From Armatimonadota bacterium (GTDB lineage Bacteria > Armatimonadota > Hebobacteria > CAIYQO01): a stretch of DNA of 64,000 nt. Below the pieces are notes generated by a model. It saw only the letters and a program-made list of their open reading frames with translations, searched no databases and was not told the origin of the DNA. The DNA lies in NCBI GenBank assembly GCA_029553475.1, contig JAKPKV010000166.1:67520-131519 (forward strand), in the 5' to 3' direction. The translations under genes and the position numbers were made by a program. How positions within the stretch are numbered: position 1 is the stretch's first letter; each line of letters starts with the position of its first letter. Positions 25,882 to 36,200 of this stretch are shown here, piece by piece.

Positions 25882-26880
25882 TCAAAAATCCCACGCCGGC
25901 AGCGCCGTGCCGGGCAACTGCGCGGCGAGGGCGTCGCGGAGCTGGCGGAAGAAGATCGTCTGGTCCACGCGCCAGGCGGCCGATTCGCGGACGAGGGGGA
26001 GCGTGAGGGCGCAGGTGGCCGTCACCGGCATGGGAGGCACGGCGGGGTCGGCGCCGGGCAACGTGATGATGAGCGTGAGGGTGAGCGGCGCGGTCGCGGC
26101 GTCGCCCTGTGTCGCGGCGTCGCCGGTGAGGGCGGCGGTATTCACCGTCAGCCAGCTGCCGGGCAGGCGGCGCGATTTGCTGTCGGCGGTGGCGAACTGC
26201 GCCTGCTCCACCGTGTTGCCGCTGGTGAGCGCGTTGAGGTACGCCTGCGCCACCGCCGTCGGGGTGTCCGCGCGCGGCCCCGGGCGAAAAGAAAAATACC
26301 AGATGAGGATGACGCTGACGATGAGCGCCGCCAGCGTGACGGTGATGCCGAGCAGCCACCACTCTCCGCGCCGGCTCGCGCGCGCGGCGGGCGCCGCCAC
26401 GAAGGTGAAGTCATGCGCCGACGGCGGCGCCTCCTCCATCGCTTCCGCCGGCGGGGCATCCGTGTCCGGCGGAGCCGGGAGATCGTCCGCCACCTCCTCC
26501 ACGGGCGCCTCTCCCGCGCCGGCAGCTTCTTCCGCCGGGGGGGAGACGGCACGGTTCTCGGCCTCCGCCGGCGGCGCCGTCGCGTGCTGGGCATCATCAG
26601 CGAACGCGTCGGCGGACTGATCCGGCGCGGCCAGCGCGTCCTCGGCGGCCCTATCAGGCACCGTCAGCGGGAGGAGCGCCTCCTCCGTCGGGCGTGATGC
26701 GTCTTCGACCGGCGCCGGGGGCGGCGGTTCGGACGGCGGTGGGGTGTCCGTCACCGGCGGCGCGGCGGACAGGCCGGGCGGCGGCGCGGGCGTCTCGTCC
26801 GCCGCCACGGGCGTCCAGCAGTTCCAGCAGGCGCGTCGTCCATCTTTATTCTCCGCTCCACACCGCGGACAGGTGACCAT
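25882..26880 (-). CDS. Zinc-ribbon membrane protein with exported C-terminal domain
   Basis: A 332-residue protein: N-terminal zinc ribbon (CPRCGAENKDGRRACWNC), a 140-residue Pro/Ala/Glu-rich linker, a single membrane helix at about 165-187 (WWLLGITVTLAALIVSVILIW) and an outside domain of about 140 residues. The latter (TPTAVAQAYLNALTSGNTVEQA...) resembles NTF2/DUF4878-like stalk domains of lipoproteins and membrane anchors. The same zinc-ribbon-plus-membrane plan is seen in the two kinases at 18-23 kb, but no kinase domain is present. Function is unknown. Confidence 0.75.
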   Translation of the reverse strand: MVTCPRCGAENKDGRRACWNCWTPVAADETPAPPPGLSAAPPVTDTPPPSEPPPPAPVEDASRPTEEALLPLTVPDRAAEDALAAPDQSADAFADDAQHATAPPAEAENRAVSPPAEEAAGAGEAPVEEVADDLPAPPDTDAPPAEAMEEAPPSAHDFTFVAAPAARASRRGEWWLLGITVTLAALIVSVILIWYFSFRPGPRADTPTAVAQAYLNALTSGNTVEQAQFATADSKSRRLPGSWLTVNTAALTGDAATQGDAATAPLTLTLIITLPGADPAVPPMPVTATCALTLPLVRESAAWRVDQTIFFRQLRDALAAQLPGTALPAWDF

Positions 26881-26981
26881 GCGCGCGTTCTCCCGCTACG
26901 TTGTTCCATGATAGCAGCATCTTTACACCGGGAACACCTGACGGGCGGGGCGGTCATGCGCGGCGGCGGGCAGGTCTTTCA

Positions 26982-27010
26982 TTGACGCCCCCCCGGTTGC
27001 CTCCTATAAT
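26982..27010 (+). promoter_or_regulatory. Near-consensus sigma-70 promoter of the phosphohexomutase gene
   Basis: TTGACG (26982-26987), a 17-base spacer and TATAAT (27005-27010). The predicted transcript starts near 27017, which places GAGGAG at 27032-27037 and selects the ATG at 27047 as the start codon over the TTG at 27017. Confidence 0.8.
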
Positions 27011-27046
27011 GACCCCTTGGATTCGGGTTCCGAGGAGTGTGTCCGC

Positions 27047-29488
27047 ATGTTAGATCCGCTGCTGCTCGCCGTCCGCCAGTTGCGCCGGACGTTGATGGCG
27101 CGCGCGCTGGACGGCCAGGCGCCGCCGGTGAACGCGCAGAAGAAGCTGATGGAGCTGGCGCCGCAGATGAACAAGGCGGCGCTGAACGACCGGCAACTGG
27201 CGCTGCTCTGGGGCGAGTTGCAGTTGCTGATGGTGGAGGCGGAAGGCGGGCCGGACGACGCCATGACCTGGGGCCCGATTCGCAACGCCGCCGACGCCGG
27301 GCTGGTGGCGCTGCTGAAGCGCAAGGAGTGGGTCGGGCTGGGCGAGGCGTTCGCGAAAACGATCTTCCCCCGCCTCGCCTCCGCCATCGCGCTGCCCCGC
27401 CCGCTGCGCATCACCGCGCTCATTGACGCCACCACCCGCCTGCGCGCGCTGGCCGACCGTCCCGCCGGCGGCGCGCACCGCTGGCTGCTGCGACAGCTCG
27501 CCGAGATGCAGTACCCCCGCTTCGGCACCTCCGGCTGGCGGGCGCGCATGGGGGTGGATTTCTCCTGGCGCCGCGCCACCGCGGTGGCGCAGGCCATCGT
27601 GGAATACGTGCTGGAGAGCGGCCTCGGTCACTTGCCGCTCACCATCGGCTATGACAGCCGGGTGAACGCCGACCGCGTGGCCCAGCACATCGCGGAGATC
27701 GCGGTGGCCAACGGCCTGCACGTGCACCTCGCCGCGCGCGAGACGCCGTCCCCCGCGCTCATCTTCTACATCACCGAGGTGCTGGGCGTGGGCAAAAACG
27801 CCGGCCTCATCAACTGCACGCCCTCGCATAATCCCGTGCGCGATGTCGCCACCCGCCGCTACACCGGCACCGAGTATCACGGCATCCGCTACAACATGCC
27901 CTACGGCGCCGTCGCCCCCACCCGCGCCACCGATACCATCGGCCGCCGGGCGATGGAGCTGCTGCTGGAGGATGCCGCGACGCCCGCCGAGCGCCCGCGC
28001 GGCATGGTGACCTACTTCGATCCGCTGGACGCCTACGCCGACGCCATGGTGGGCGATCTCGCCGCGACGGTGACGCTGCCCGACGGCCGCGCGGGCGACG
28101 CGGTGGCGGCGATGCGCGACTACTGGGGCGCCGAGGACGCGATGGTGGTCATTGACGAGATGCACTCCGCCTCGCGGGGCTACCTGCGCGCCATCTGCGA
28201 GCGACTGGGCATCCGCCATACCGTGCTGCACGGCGAGAAGGATCCGCTGCTCGGCGAGCTGCTTTACGCGAACCCGGAGGAGCCGCACATCGCGCGCTGC
28301 GCGGGACAGGTGCGCGCGCTGCGCACGCGCTACCCGGTGATCATCGGCTTCGGGGTGGATACCGACTCCGACCGCTTCGGGGTGGTGGACGAGCACGGGC
28401 AGTATATGCTGACGAACCAACTGCTGCCGATGCTGGCGCACTACCTGCTCACCGCCGCCTACACCGGCCAGCCGGGACGCCTCATCCGCAACATGGTCAC
28501 CACCCGCCTGCTCGACCGCGTGGCGGCGCGGCACCGCGAGAAGATCCTGCCGCCCGCCGACCCGGCGGCGATCGTGCCGCACGCGACGCTGCCCGGCTAC
28601 ACGGTGGCGCTGGGCGATCCCACCGCGCAGAGCGGCTTCCTCACCCATGTGGTGCCGGTGGGCTTCAAATATATCGCCGACGTGATGATGCCGGAGCTGC
28701 CGGCGGCGCTGGCCGGCGGCGAGCGCGACCCCGGCCGCCTGCAAAAGCTGTTCGATACCTGCCGGCACACGCTGCTGCTGGCCGGCGAAGAGAGCAACGG
28801 CATGACCTCGCGCGGGCACACGCCGGATAAGGACGGCCTGTGGGCTATCCTCCTCACCCTGCAGATGTGCGCCGTGCGCCGGCAGCTCCCCGCCGCGCTG
28901 TGGGACGAGGTGCTCGCTACCTATGGCGCGCTGGTCTCCGCCCGCCGTGACGTCTCCGCGCCCGACGTGGCGAAGGAGGCGCTGGTGGATACCTACCTGG
29001 ACCGCTGCGCCGAAGGCCGGCGCACGGTGAGCGTGCCGGAGCCGTCGCTGGCGGGGTGCACGCCCACCTACTGCGGCGGCATCCGCGGCGAGATGGTGGA
29101 GATCATCATGGCGGACGAGGAGGGGCGCGAGAGCTACCTGGCCATCCGCGCCTCCGGCACCGAGCCGATCAACCGCATCTACGTGGAAGCGCCCGACGCC
29201 GCGCTGCGCGACGCCATCCTCCTCGCCGTGGGCCGGGAGCTGGAAGCGCGCATCCTCCACGCCATCAGCGAGGCGACGGACGTGATGGCCGTCGTGGACC
29301 TGCTCGACGCGGTGGAGCTGCCCCCCGCCGGCGGCGCCGACCTCCCCGCCACCTTCACCGCGCGCATCACCGCGCCCGCCGGCGCGCGCATCCGCGCCCT
29401 CGCCGGCCCCCACGCCGCCGCCGCCCTCGCCGACGCCAACCAGGAGTTGGCGCGCCGCAACCCGGCGAAGGTCGGGACGCTGGGATAG
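27047..29488 (+). CDS. Phosphoglucomutase/phosphomannomutase-family enzyme with terminal extensions
   Basis: An 813-residue alpha-D-phosphohexomutase. The phosphoserine loop NCTPSHNP, metal loop GVDTDSDRFG, sugar-binding GEESNGM and phosphate-binding RASGTEP are all intact, so it should interconvert hexose-1- and -6-phosphates. The family is usually 450-580 residues; here about 155 mostly helical residues precede the PRFGTSGWR start of domain 1, and about 70 follow the last motif. It could link to the glycogen (glgC) and NDP-sugar genes in the window. Start and promoter are well supported. Confidence 0.92.
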   Translation: MLDPLLLAVRQLRRTLMARALDGQAPPVNAQKKLMELAPQMNKAALNDRQLALLWGELQLLMVEAEGGPDDAMTWGPIRNAADAGLVALLKRKEWVGLGEAFAKTIFPRLASAIALPRPLRITALIDATTRLRALADRPAGGAHRWLLRQLAEMQYPRFGTSGWRARMGVDFSWRRATAVAQAIVEYVLESGLGHLPLTIGYDSRVNADRVAQHIAEIAVANGLHVHLAARETPSPALIFYITEVLGVGKNAGLINCTPSHNPVRDVATRRYTGTEYHGIRYNMPYGAVAPTRATDTIGRRAMELLLEDAATPAERPRGMVTYFDPLDAYADAMVGDLAATVTLPDGRAGDAVAAMRDYWGAEDAMVVIDEMHSASRGYLRAICERLGIRHTVLHGEKDPLLGELLYANPEEPHIARCAGQVRALRTRYPVIIGFGVDTDSDRFGVVDEHGQYMLTNQLLPMLAHYLLTAAYTGQPGRLIRNMVTTRLLDRVAARHREKILPPADPAAIVPHATLPGYTVALGDPTAQSGFLTHVVPVGFKYIADVMMPELPAALAGGERDPGRLQKLFDTCRHTLLLAGEESNGMTSRGHTPDKDGLWAILLTLQMCAVRRQLPAALWDEVLATYGALVSARRDVSAPDVAKEALVDTYLDRCAEGRRTVSVPEPSLAGCTPTYCGGIRGEMVEIIMADEEGRESYLAIRASGTEPINRIYVEAPDAALRDAILLAVGRELEARILHAISEATDVMAVVDLLDAVELPPAGGADLPATFTARITAPAGARIRALAGPHAAAALADANQELARRNPAKVGTLG

Positions 29489-29544
29489 CGCACGGGTGAA
29501 TTGCGCGGCGCGCCGGCGGCGCGACCACCAGGATGACCGGCCAT

Positions 29545-32500
29545 TCATCGCACCTGTTTCAACGTCACCGCCGTGACGCCCGGCGGGACGGTGAGGATGT
29601 TCGTGCGGAACGCCACGCCTTTCATGGGCAGGGCCAGCGCCCATTGGCCGGGGGCGGTGATGGTCAGGGTGTGCGCCCGCTCGCCGGCGGGGAGGGTGAC
29701 CACGAGGCTGGTCGCATCCCGCACGCGCAGGCTGGCGGGGCCGCTGGCCGCCAGGCCGTATTCCCGATAGCGCACGGCGCCGGGCGCGCCCAAGCAGAGC
29801 ACGAGGCCGCTCTTCCGGTCCTGCACCGACCCGGCGGTGCCGTCGAACGACGCGTCATCGGCGGCTGCCTTCGTCGGGGCAAAGGCGAGGAAGCCGTAAT
29901 CCGTGCCCCACGCGCCGCTCACCGTGATGACGTGGCCGTCGCCGCGGGTCGCGAATTGCGGCGCGGGCTGCTCGCGCGGGCGCGGGTAGACGGCGACGAA
30001 ATAGGCGCCGTCCTTCGGCATCTGCACGTGCAGCAGGTCGTGGTATTCCTCGAAGCCGTGCACGGGCGAATAGCCGTAGCGCGTGCCCCAGCGCAGGGTG
30101 TGGCGCGGGGTGTCCGCCGGGCTGGCGATGAAGTATTCCACGTCCACGCCGAACTGCCCGATGGCGGTGAAGCGGTCGCCCTTCAGCTCGCGCGCCGGGC
30201 GGATGGTGTTGCCGGGCTTGGCGGCGAGGACGGCGGCGACGTCCCGCACGGCGTCCGGGGTATCCACCGCCTCGGAGATCGTCCACATCTGCCACATCGT
30301 CGGCTGGTTGCCGACGACGGTGTCGCGCAGCAGCAGGTAGGCCGGCCCGGCGGGGTCGTCGTCCTTGAGGAAGAGCGCCTGCCGGCGCCAGTCCACCGGC
30401 GCCGTGCCCTTCGGCGCCGCCGGCCAGGCGGGCAGATCTTGCACCGGCTCCCAGGCGGCGCCGCGCGCGTAGCGCATGCCGATATCCACCGCGGCGTAGT
30501 CCTGCCGGGGGAGCGCCGAGAAGGCGACGACGGCGATGAGGCCATCGCGCCCGCCGATCTCCACCGTCTCCTGCACCACGCGCTTGCCGGTGGCGGATTC
30601 CTCCAGGTTGTACGGGAAGCCGCAGTAGCCGATGAGCCTCTTGCGGTCGTCAATCGTGCCGGCGTCGCGGGCGATGAGCACCTTGCTCATCAGCAGCTCG
30701 TCGCGCTCGCCGTAGCCGCCGGCGAAGGAGCTGGAGACGGGCACGCCGTAGCTCCAGATGCCGGCGAACGCGCCGCCCTCGCCGGGGAAGATGGCGTGGG
30801 AAAAGTCGCCGCACACCAGGTTGACCTGGTGCTCGCTCGACGTGCCCAGACCGTGTCGCAGCATCACGCTGGAGAGCGGATAGACCTCGCTGCCCCAGTC
30901 GGGCGCCGCCGCCGGCAGCGTCCTGTCCAGGTATAGGTATTCCAGCCCGCCCATGCGCGAGTCGTGGACGAGGGTCGGCGCGCCGGAGTGCAGCCACGCC
31001 CACTGTAACGCTCGCGAATAGGCGGGATCGCTCGTCAGCGTGGCGCGCGCCATCACCCCCGCCAGGCTTTCGCGATTCCCCGCGCCGCCGCGGCCGTGCG
31101 GGGGCAGGGCGCGCCAGCCCGCCCGGCGGTCGCCGCCGCCGCGCGGGTCGGGCGGGGTGTATTGCTGCGTGTGCCACCGCAGCAGGCGCTTCATGCGCGG
31201 GTCGTTCACGTAGTCGTGAAAGCCGGCGTTCTTCGCGGCGATGGCGAAGACGAGCAGCGCGCTGGCGGTCACCCCGGCGTAGTTCGTCACGCTTTCCGGG
31301 AATTCCCCGGCCGGGCCCACCTCGCCGAGGATGGCGTCCGTCATGGCCAGCGCGGGCTTCACCCACTCCGTGGCCATCGGATGGGTGGGGATGGCGCTGG
31401 CGATCATGCCGACGTTCAGCACGTTCGCCACGCTCATGTTCAGGTTGTAGGAGCGGTAGCCGCGCTCGCAGGACCAGGTGGCGGGGTCGGCCAGCGTGTA
31501 CCCCAGGTAGGCAAAAAGCGCGCGCAGGCTCTCCCGCTCCGCCTCCGGGGTGAGCGGGTCGTCAATGAGCGTATCGTAATACTCCGCCACCAGGCAGGTA
31601 TAGCGCATGGTATCATACTTCCCCTGGATCTGCAGCGCGTTGCGGAAGCGCTCCAGTACCTTCGCCTCTTCGCCCACCCGCGGGTCGCCGGTGAGGAGGT
31701 AGGCGCCCAGCGCCATGGCGTCGTGATAGGAGGGGAGATAGCCGTCGCCGGATTTGTACAGGCCGCCGATCCAGAAGTTTTTCAAGCCCGCGAGCTGTGC
31801 CGGGTCGAGCTCTCGCCGCGCGCGCGTCTCCGCCATCTCCTGTTTCGTCAGGAACATGTGCGGGTGGGTGCCGGCGTCCTCCGGCCAGCTCAGCACGTAG
31901 TCCTTCACGCGATTCAGCCGGTGGCCGATGCCCGCCCCCGCGCCGCCCAGCGCCCATTTGCGCGCGCCTCGCGCGTTGTTGACGTGCAGCACGATGCCGC
32001 CATCCTCCAGCTTGCGCAGCGGCAGCAGCTTGGCCTGCCAGCCGGCCCAATCGCGCAGCGTGCCGGGGGCGGCCGGCTCCACCCAGGCGCCGGCGTCCAG
32101 GCTGTGCGCGGACAGCAGCGCCGCGCCGGCGGCGTTCGTGAAGGTCCACGCTGTCTGCGTGGTGCCGTCCCACCAGTCGCCCCACGGCGTCAGGCGGGTG
32201 ATGTCGCCGGCCGGCTCTTTCTCCAGCGCCACCGCGAGCTTCTCATTCAGCTTGCCCCACTTGTTGATGCCCCATTCGCCGACCCACGGCATCCGCACCG
32301 CTTCGCCGGGCTGGAACAGCGTGAGCTGCCAGCCGTCTTCCGGGGCATCGCCAGTGACGTTCGTCGCCCAGTGCACCCGCGTGTCGCCCGCCGCCAGCCG
32401 CGCGGTGATGGCGAGGGTGGTGCCGTCCTCATAGGTGTAGCGCAGCACCGCTTCGGCGTAGACGGGGCCGGCGGCGGTGAGCTCGCCGGCGAAGGCGCGC

Positions 32501-33039
32501 ACCTTCTTTGCGCCGAAGAGCCGGCTGCCGCTGAACTGCGCGTTCCCCAGGAACATCGCCCGCACCGGCGCGGGCGCCTGCGCGGCGGATATCGCCGGCT
32601 GGAACGTCTGCCGGCCCACCGGCAGCAGCAGGCCGAATTGCGTGGTGCGCAGCTCGACGAACTCCGGCTGGCGCACGACGATCAAATCGGCCGGCGGCGC
32701 CGGCCGCGCGACGGCTGTCCGGCCGTAACTCAGCGTGTAGGTGCTCGTGCCCAGCGGCGCCACGTCGGCGATGAACGAGACCGTCGCCGATTTGATATAT
32801 GGCGTGCGCGGCCAGCGCACCACGTCGGAGAGCTGCATCGCCTGCGGCCCGTCCGGCCCGGTGAGCCGCAATGAGTCCTGGTGGCAGGCCCCCGTTTTCT
32901 CACTGAACGGGAAGGTAACCAGCTCGCGCGACCATGCCTGGTCGAGATGCTCGCGCAGCACGAGCTGGCGCTCGGCAGCGCCGGCGGCGAGGCAGAGGAG
33001 GCACGCCAGGATGCAGGACACGGCGCGGAGAGTCGGCAT
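29545..33039 (-). CDS. Large secreted polysaccharide-lyase-like protein (paralog 1)
   Basis: 1164 residues with signal peptide (MPTLRAVSCILACLLCLAAG). It is collinear with the divergent neighbour across the full length, sharing YTLSYG-, WVEP-, DAxLTPE-, NxNMSV- and LIVVRQPEF-like blocks. The N-terminal third looks like beta sandwich, the middle (about 440-720) like an alpha/alpha toroid, and the C-terminal third like a beta sheet. That order matches heparinase II/III and related lyases. Catalytic residues are uncertain: where paralog 2 has EGSHYGYVS, this has ESVTNYAG. AAGGAG before ATG 33039 fixes the start; sequence to 33369 lacks a signal peptide. Confidence 0.7.
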   Translation of the reverse strand: MPTLRAVSCILACLLCLAAGAAERQLVLREHLDQAWSRELVTFPFSEKTGACHQDSLRLTGPDGPQAMQLSDVVRWPRTPYIKSATVSFIADVAPLGTSTYTLSYGRTAVARPAPPADLIVVRQPEFVELRTTQFGLLLPVGRQTFQPAISAAQAPAPVRAMFLGNAQFSGSRLFGAKKVRAFAGELTAAGPVYAEAVLRYTYEDGTTLAITARLAAGDTRVHWATNVTGDAPEDGWQLTLFQPGEAVRMPWVGEWGINKWGKLNEKLAVALEKEPAGDITRLTPWGDWWDGTTQTAWTFTNAAGAALLSAHSLDAGAWVEPAAPGTLRDWAGWQAKLLPLRKLEDGGIVLHVNNARGARKWALGGAGAGIGHRLNRVKDYVLSWPEDAGTHPHMFLTKQEMAETRARRELDPAQLAGLKNFWIGGLYKSGDGYLPSYHDAMALGAYLLTGDPRVGEEAKVLERFRNALQIQGKYDTMRYTCLVAEYYDTLIDDPLTPEAERESLRALFAYLGYTLADPATWSCERGYRSYNLNMSVANVLNVGMIASAIPTHPMATEWVKPALAMTDAILGEVGPAGEFPESVTNYAGVTASALLVFAIAAKNAGFHDYVNDPRMKRLLRWHTQQYTPPDPRGGGDRRAGWRALPPHGRGGAGNRESLAGVMARATLTSDPAYSRALQWAWLHSGAPTLVHDSRMGGLEYLYLDRTLPAAAPDWGSEVYPLSSVMLRHGLGTSSEHQVNLVCGDFSHAIFPGEGGAFAGIWSYGVPVSSSFAGGYGERDELLMSKVLIARDAGTIDDRKRLIGYCGFPYNLEESATGKRVVQETVEIGGRDGLIAVVAFSALPRQDYAAVDIGMRYARGAAWEPVQDLPAWPAAPKGTAPVDWRRQALFLKDDDPAGPAYLLLRDTVVGNQPTMWQMWTISEAVDTPDAVRDVAAVLAAKPGNTIRPARELKGDRFTAIGQFGVDVEYFIASPADTPRHTLRWGTRYGYSPVHGFEEYHDLLHVQMPKDGAYFVAVYPRPREQPAPQFATRGDGHVITVSGAWGTDYGFLAFAPTKAAADDASFDGTAGSVQDRKSGLVLCLGAPGAVRYREYGLAASGPASLRVRDATSLVVTLPAGERAHTLTITAPGQWALALPMKGVAFRTNILTVPPGVTAVTLKQVR

Positions 33040-33228
33040 GATGGACTCCTTTGGCTGCGGTTGACTCCTCATGTTCGGCGTTCGCGCGGGAGTTCCTGCC
33101 CACGCCATCGGTTTCAGGAAAGGCGCGCGACCTTTCCCCCGCCCGCGTGTCCAAAGAGTTATAACGTTTAACAGGTGTTGCCAATTTTGTCGCGAATGTA
33201 TCGGGTAGTTCGACCCGGAGGTATCGTT

Positions 33229-36200
33229 ATGACTCGCGTGCTCTCCCTCGTTTCCCTGTTGCTGCTCGTGCTGGGCGCGTCCGCCGCCACGAAGCAGTTC
33301 ATCATCACCGAACGGCTGAATCAACAGTACGGCGCCGAGCTGGTCAGCTATCCGTTCACCGCGGCGCAAGGCCAGTGCCTGCCCGATTCGCTGCAGCTCG
33401 CCGGGCCAAACGGCGCCGTGCCGGTGCAGCTTTCCGCGATCGAGCTGTGGCCGAAGACGAACTGGGTGAAGTCCGGCACGGTCTCGTTCATCGTGGACGG
33501 CCTGGCGCCGCTGGAGACGAAAACTTACACGCTGACCTACGGCACGAAAGCGGTGAAGCGCGCAACCGGAGACCTGGCGGTGATCAAAACCCCGCGGGCG
33601 GTGGACGTCATCGCCGGGCAGCTCGCCGCGCGTTTCCCGCTGGGCGGGGTGAGCTATCCCGAGCCAAAACCCGCCGCCGACGTGCCCGGTCCGCTAGGGG
33701 GGCTGCGCCCGGGCAAGGCCGCCTGGGCCGGCGGCAGCCGCTGGGTGAACGTCCCGGCGGTGAAAAGCTGGTCGGCGACGCTGACGGACGGCGGGCCGGT
33801 CTTCGCCCGCGTGCGCTTCGACTATGCCTTCGCCGACGGCAATATCGTCACGTTCATCGCCACCCTCGCCGCCGGCGACAGCACCGCGCGCTGGGAGATG
33901 GCGGTGAAGGACGACCGCCCCGACCAGGCGCTGCTCTTCACGCTGCCCGCGCCGCCGGGGGTGGCGCGGGCCGCCTTCCCGAAGGGCTACGGGCAGTGGG
34001 CGCGCGAGCGCACGCAGGCCCTCACCCCGTCGGAAACGCCGTTCTGCTCCCTGACGCCCGACCTGAGCATCGCCAACGCCTTCGCCGATCAGCCACAGGC
34101 GGTACAGTTCGCCGCGGAGGGCGGCCCGGCGCTGCTGCTGCGCTCGCGGGAGCCCGCCGCCTGGGTGGAGCCCGGCCCGCCCTATACCTACGGCGGCTTC
34201 CCGAAGTGGGACCTGGAGATGATCCCGAAGTCCTGGGACGCCTGGAAGCGCAAATCCATGCCCGTCAGCTACGCCGCCGACGGCACGGTGACGCTGAAAG
34301 CCACCCTGGCGAAGGGGCGGCGCGTCTGGACGGTCACCGCCGGCGCGCCCGCGGTGGGCGACCGCCTGCGGCAGATCAATGGCTATGTGCTCGACTGGCC
34401 GGCCAGCCCGCGGGCGCCAAAACACCCGCACCTCTTCGTGGACGCGGCGCGCATTCAGGACACTTGGGCGCGCGCGGACGCGGAGCTGAAGCGCGTGCTG
34501 GCCGGCGCGCCCTCCTACGCGGGGACGGCGCTGGCGGTGCTGATGAAGCCGGCCGAGCAGCGCACCCCGGCCGAGCGCGACCGCGTGGTCGGGCAACTGC
34601 GCGCTCAGCTCGCGCTGCTGGGCAATTTCGACGTGATGCGCGGGGCCATCGGCGTGACGGCGATGTACGACGCGCTCATTGACAGCGATCTCGTCACCCC
34701 CGAGGAGCGCGCGCTCTTCCGCGCGCAGATGGCCTACCTCGGCTACGTGATGGCCGACCCGAGCTGCTGGGAGATGGAGCGCGGCGCGCACTCCGGCAAT
34801 CCGAACATGAGCGTCTCCTACACGCTGTCGCTGGGCGTCATCGCTTGCGCGCTGCCCGACCACCCGATGGCGAAGACGTGGGCGGCGCGCGCCACGGGAT
34901 GGATGAACCACTGGCTGGCGACGGAAGTGGGCGCCAACGGCGAATGGGTCTGCGAGGGCTCGCACTACGGCTACGTCAGCCTGGAGCCGATGATCACCTA
35001 CGCCATCGCCGCCAAACGCGCGGGATTCCATGATTTCTCCACCGACGCGCGCTTCAAAAAGCTGCTGCTCTACTTCGCCCGCTACCACACCCCGCGCGAC
35101 GTGCAGCGCAAAAACGAGCGCGGCATCGGCGCCTACGGCCGCGGCCATTCCGGCGACCGGCTGGCGTGTTTCGGCGTGGCGGCGCCGCTGTTTGCGGAGG
35201 CGGATCCCGCCCTCTCGCGCGCGCTGCAATGGCTGTGGGCGGAAAACGGCTACCCCTACTTCATGGGCGACAACCGGCTGGGCGGTTTTGAACCCTATTA
35301 TGCCGACCGCCGCCTGCCCATGGCCGCGCCCGCCTGGGGGTCAGAACTCTTCCCGGAACTGGGGGCGCTGCTCCGCCACGGCTTCAACACGCCGAACGAG
35401 AGCTACCTGAACGTCATCAGCCACGCGCAGTCGCTGCGCAACCTGGACATCTGGACGCCGGGTATCGGCGGCATCGCCCAGTGGTTCGCCCTCGGCCGGC
35501 CGATGAGCACCTGCTTCACCTTCGACATCGGCTACAATGAGCGCCATGAGCTGCTGCGTGATGGCGTGCGGCTGGCGCGCAACTGGGGGGCGCCCGGCGA
35601 TCCGAAAACGCCGTTCGGCCACTATACCGCGACGCGGCCCGGCGCCTTCGCCGCGCAGCCGGCGGCCGACTACGTGCGCACCACCCTCGTCAATACGACG
35701 GTGGATGACCGCGACTGGTTCCCGGCGAATATGCCCGCCTTCCCGACGGTGACGCCCGCGGCGGGCACGAACCTGGAGTGGACGCGGCAGCTCCTCTTCC
35801 TGAAGGACGCCGACCCGGCGGGCACGGCCTACCTCGTGCTGCGCGACGCGACCCGCGGCGGGCAGCCCACCGCCTGGCAGTTCTGGACGAAGACGGAGAA
35901 GATCGGCACGCCGGCGCAGGCCGCCGACCGCGCCGCCTTCCTCGCCGACAAGCCGGGCTACGCCATCCTGCCGGCGCGCGCGCTGCCGATGAGCGACCGC
36001 TACACCGCGCCGGGGCAGTTCGACGTGGATATCGAATACTTCATCGCCAGCCCGGCGAACACCCCGCGCCATACCCTGCGCTATGGCGGCATGTGGGCGG
36101 GCAACCGCGTCTACGAATACCAGGATCTGCTGCATCTGCAGCTTCCCGGCGACGGCGCCTATTACGTGGCCATCGTGCCGCGCACGGCGGACGCCCCCGC

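Noticed and set aside
27050-29644. 864-codon open frame on the minus strand opposite the phosphohexomutase
   Set aside because: Antisense shadow of a well-supported gene; low-complexity Ala/Arg/Gly/His composition and no recognisable domain.
33040-33369. N-terminal extension of the large secreted protein to 33369
   Set aside because: Would remove the signal peptide at MPTLRAVSCILACLL, which has its own AAGGAG site, and overlaps the divergent gene's leader.
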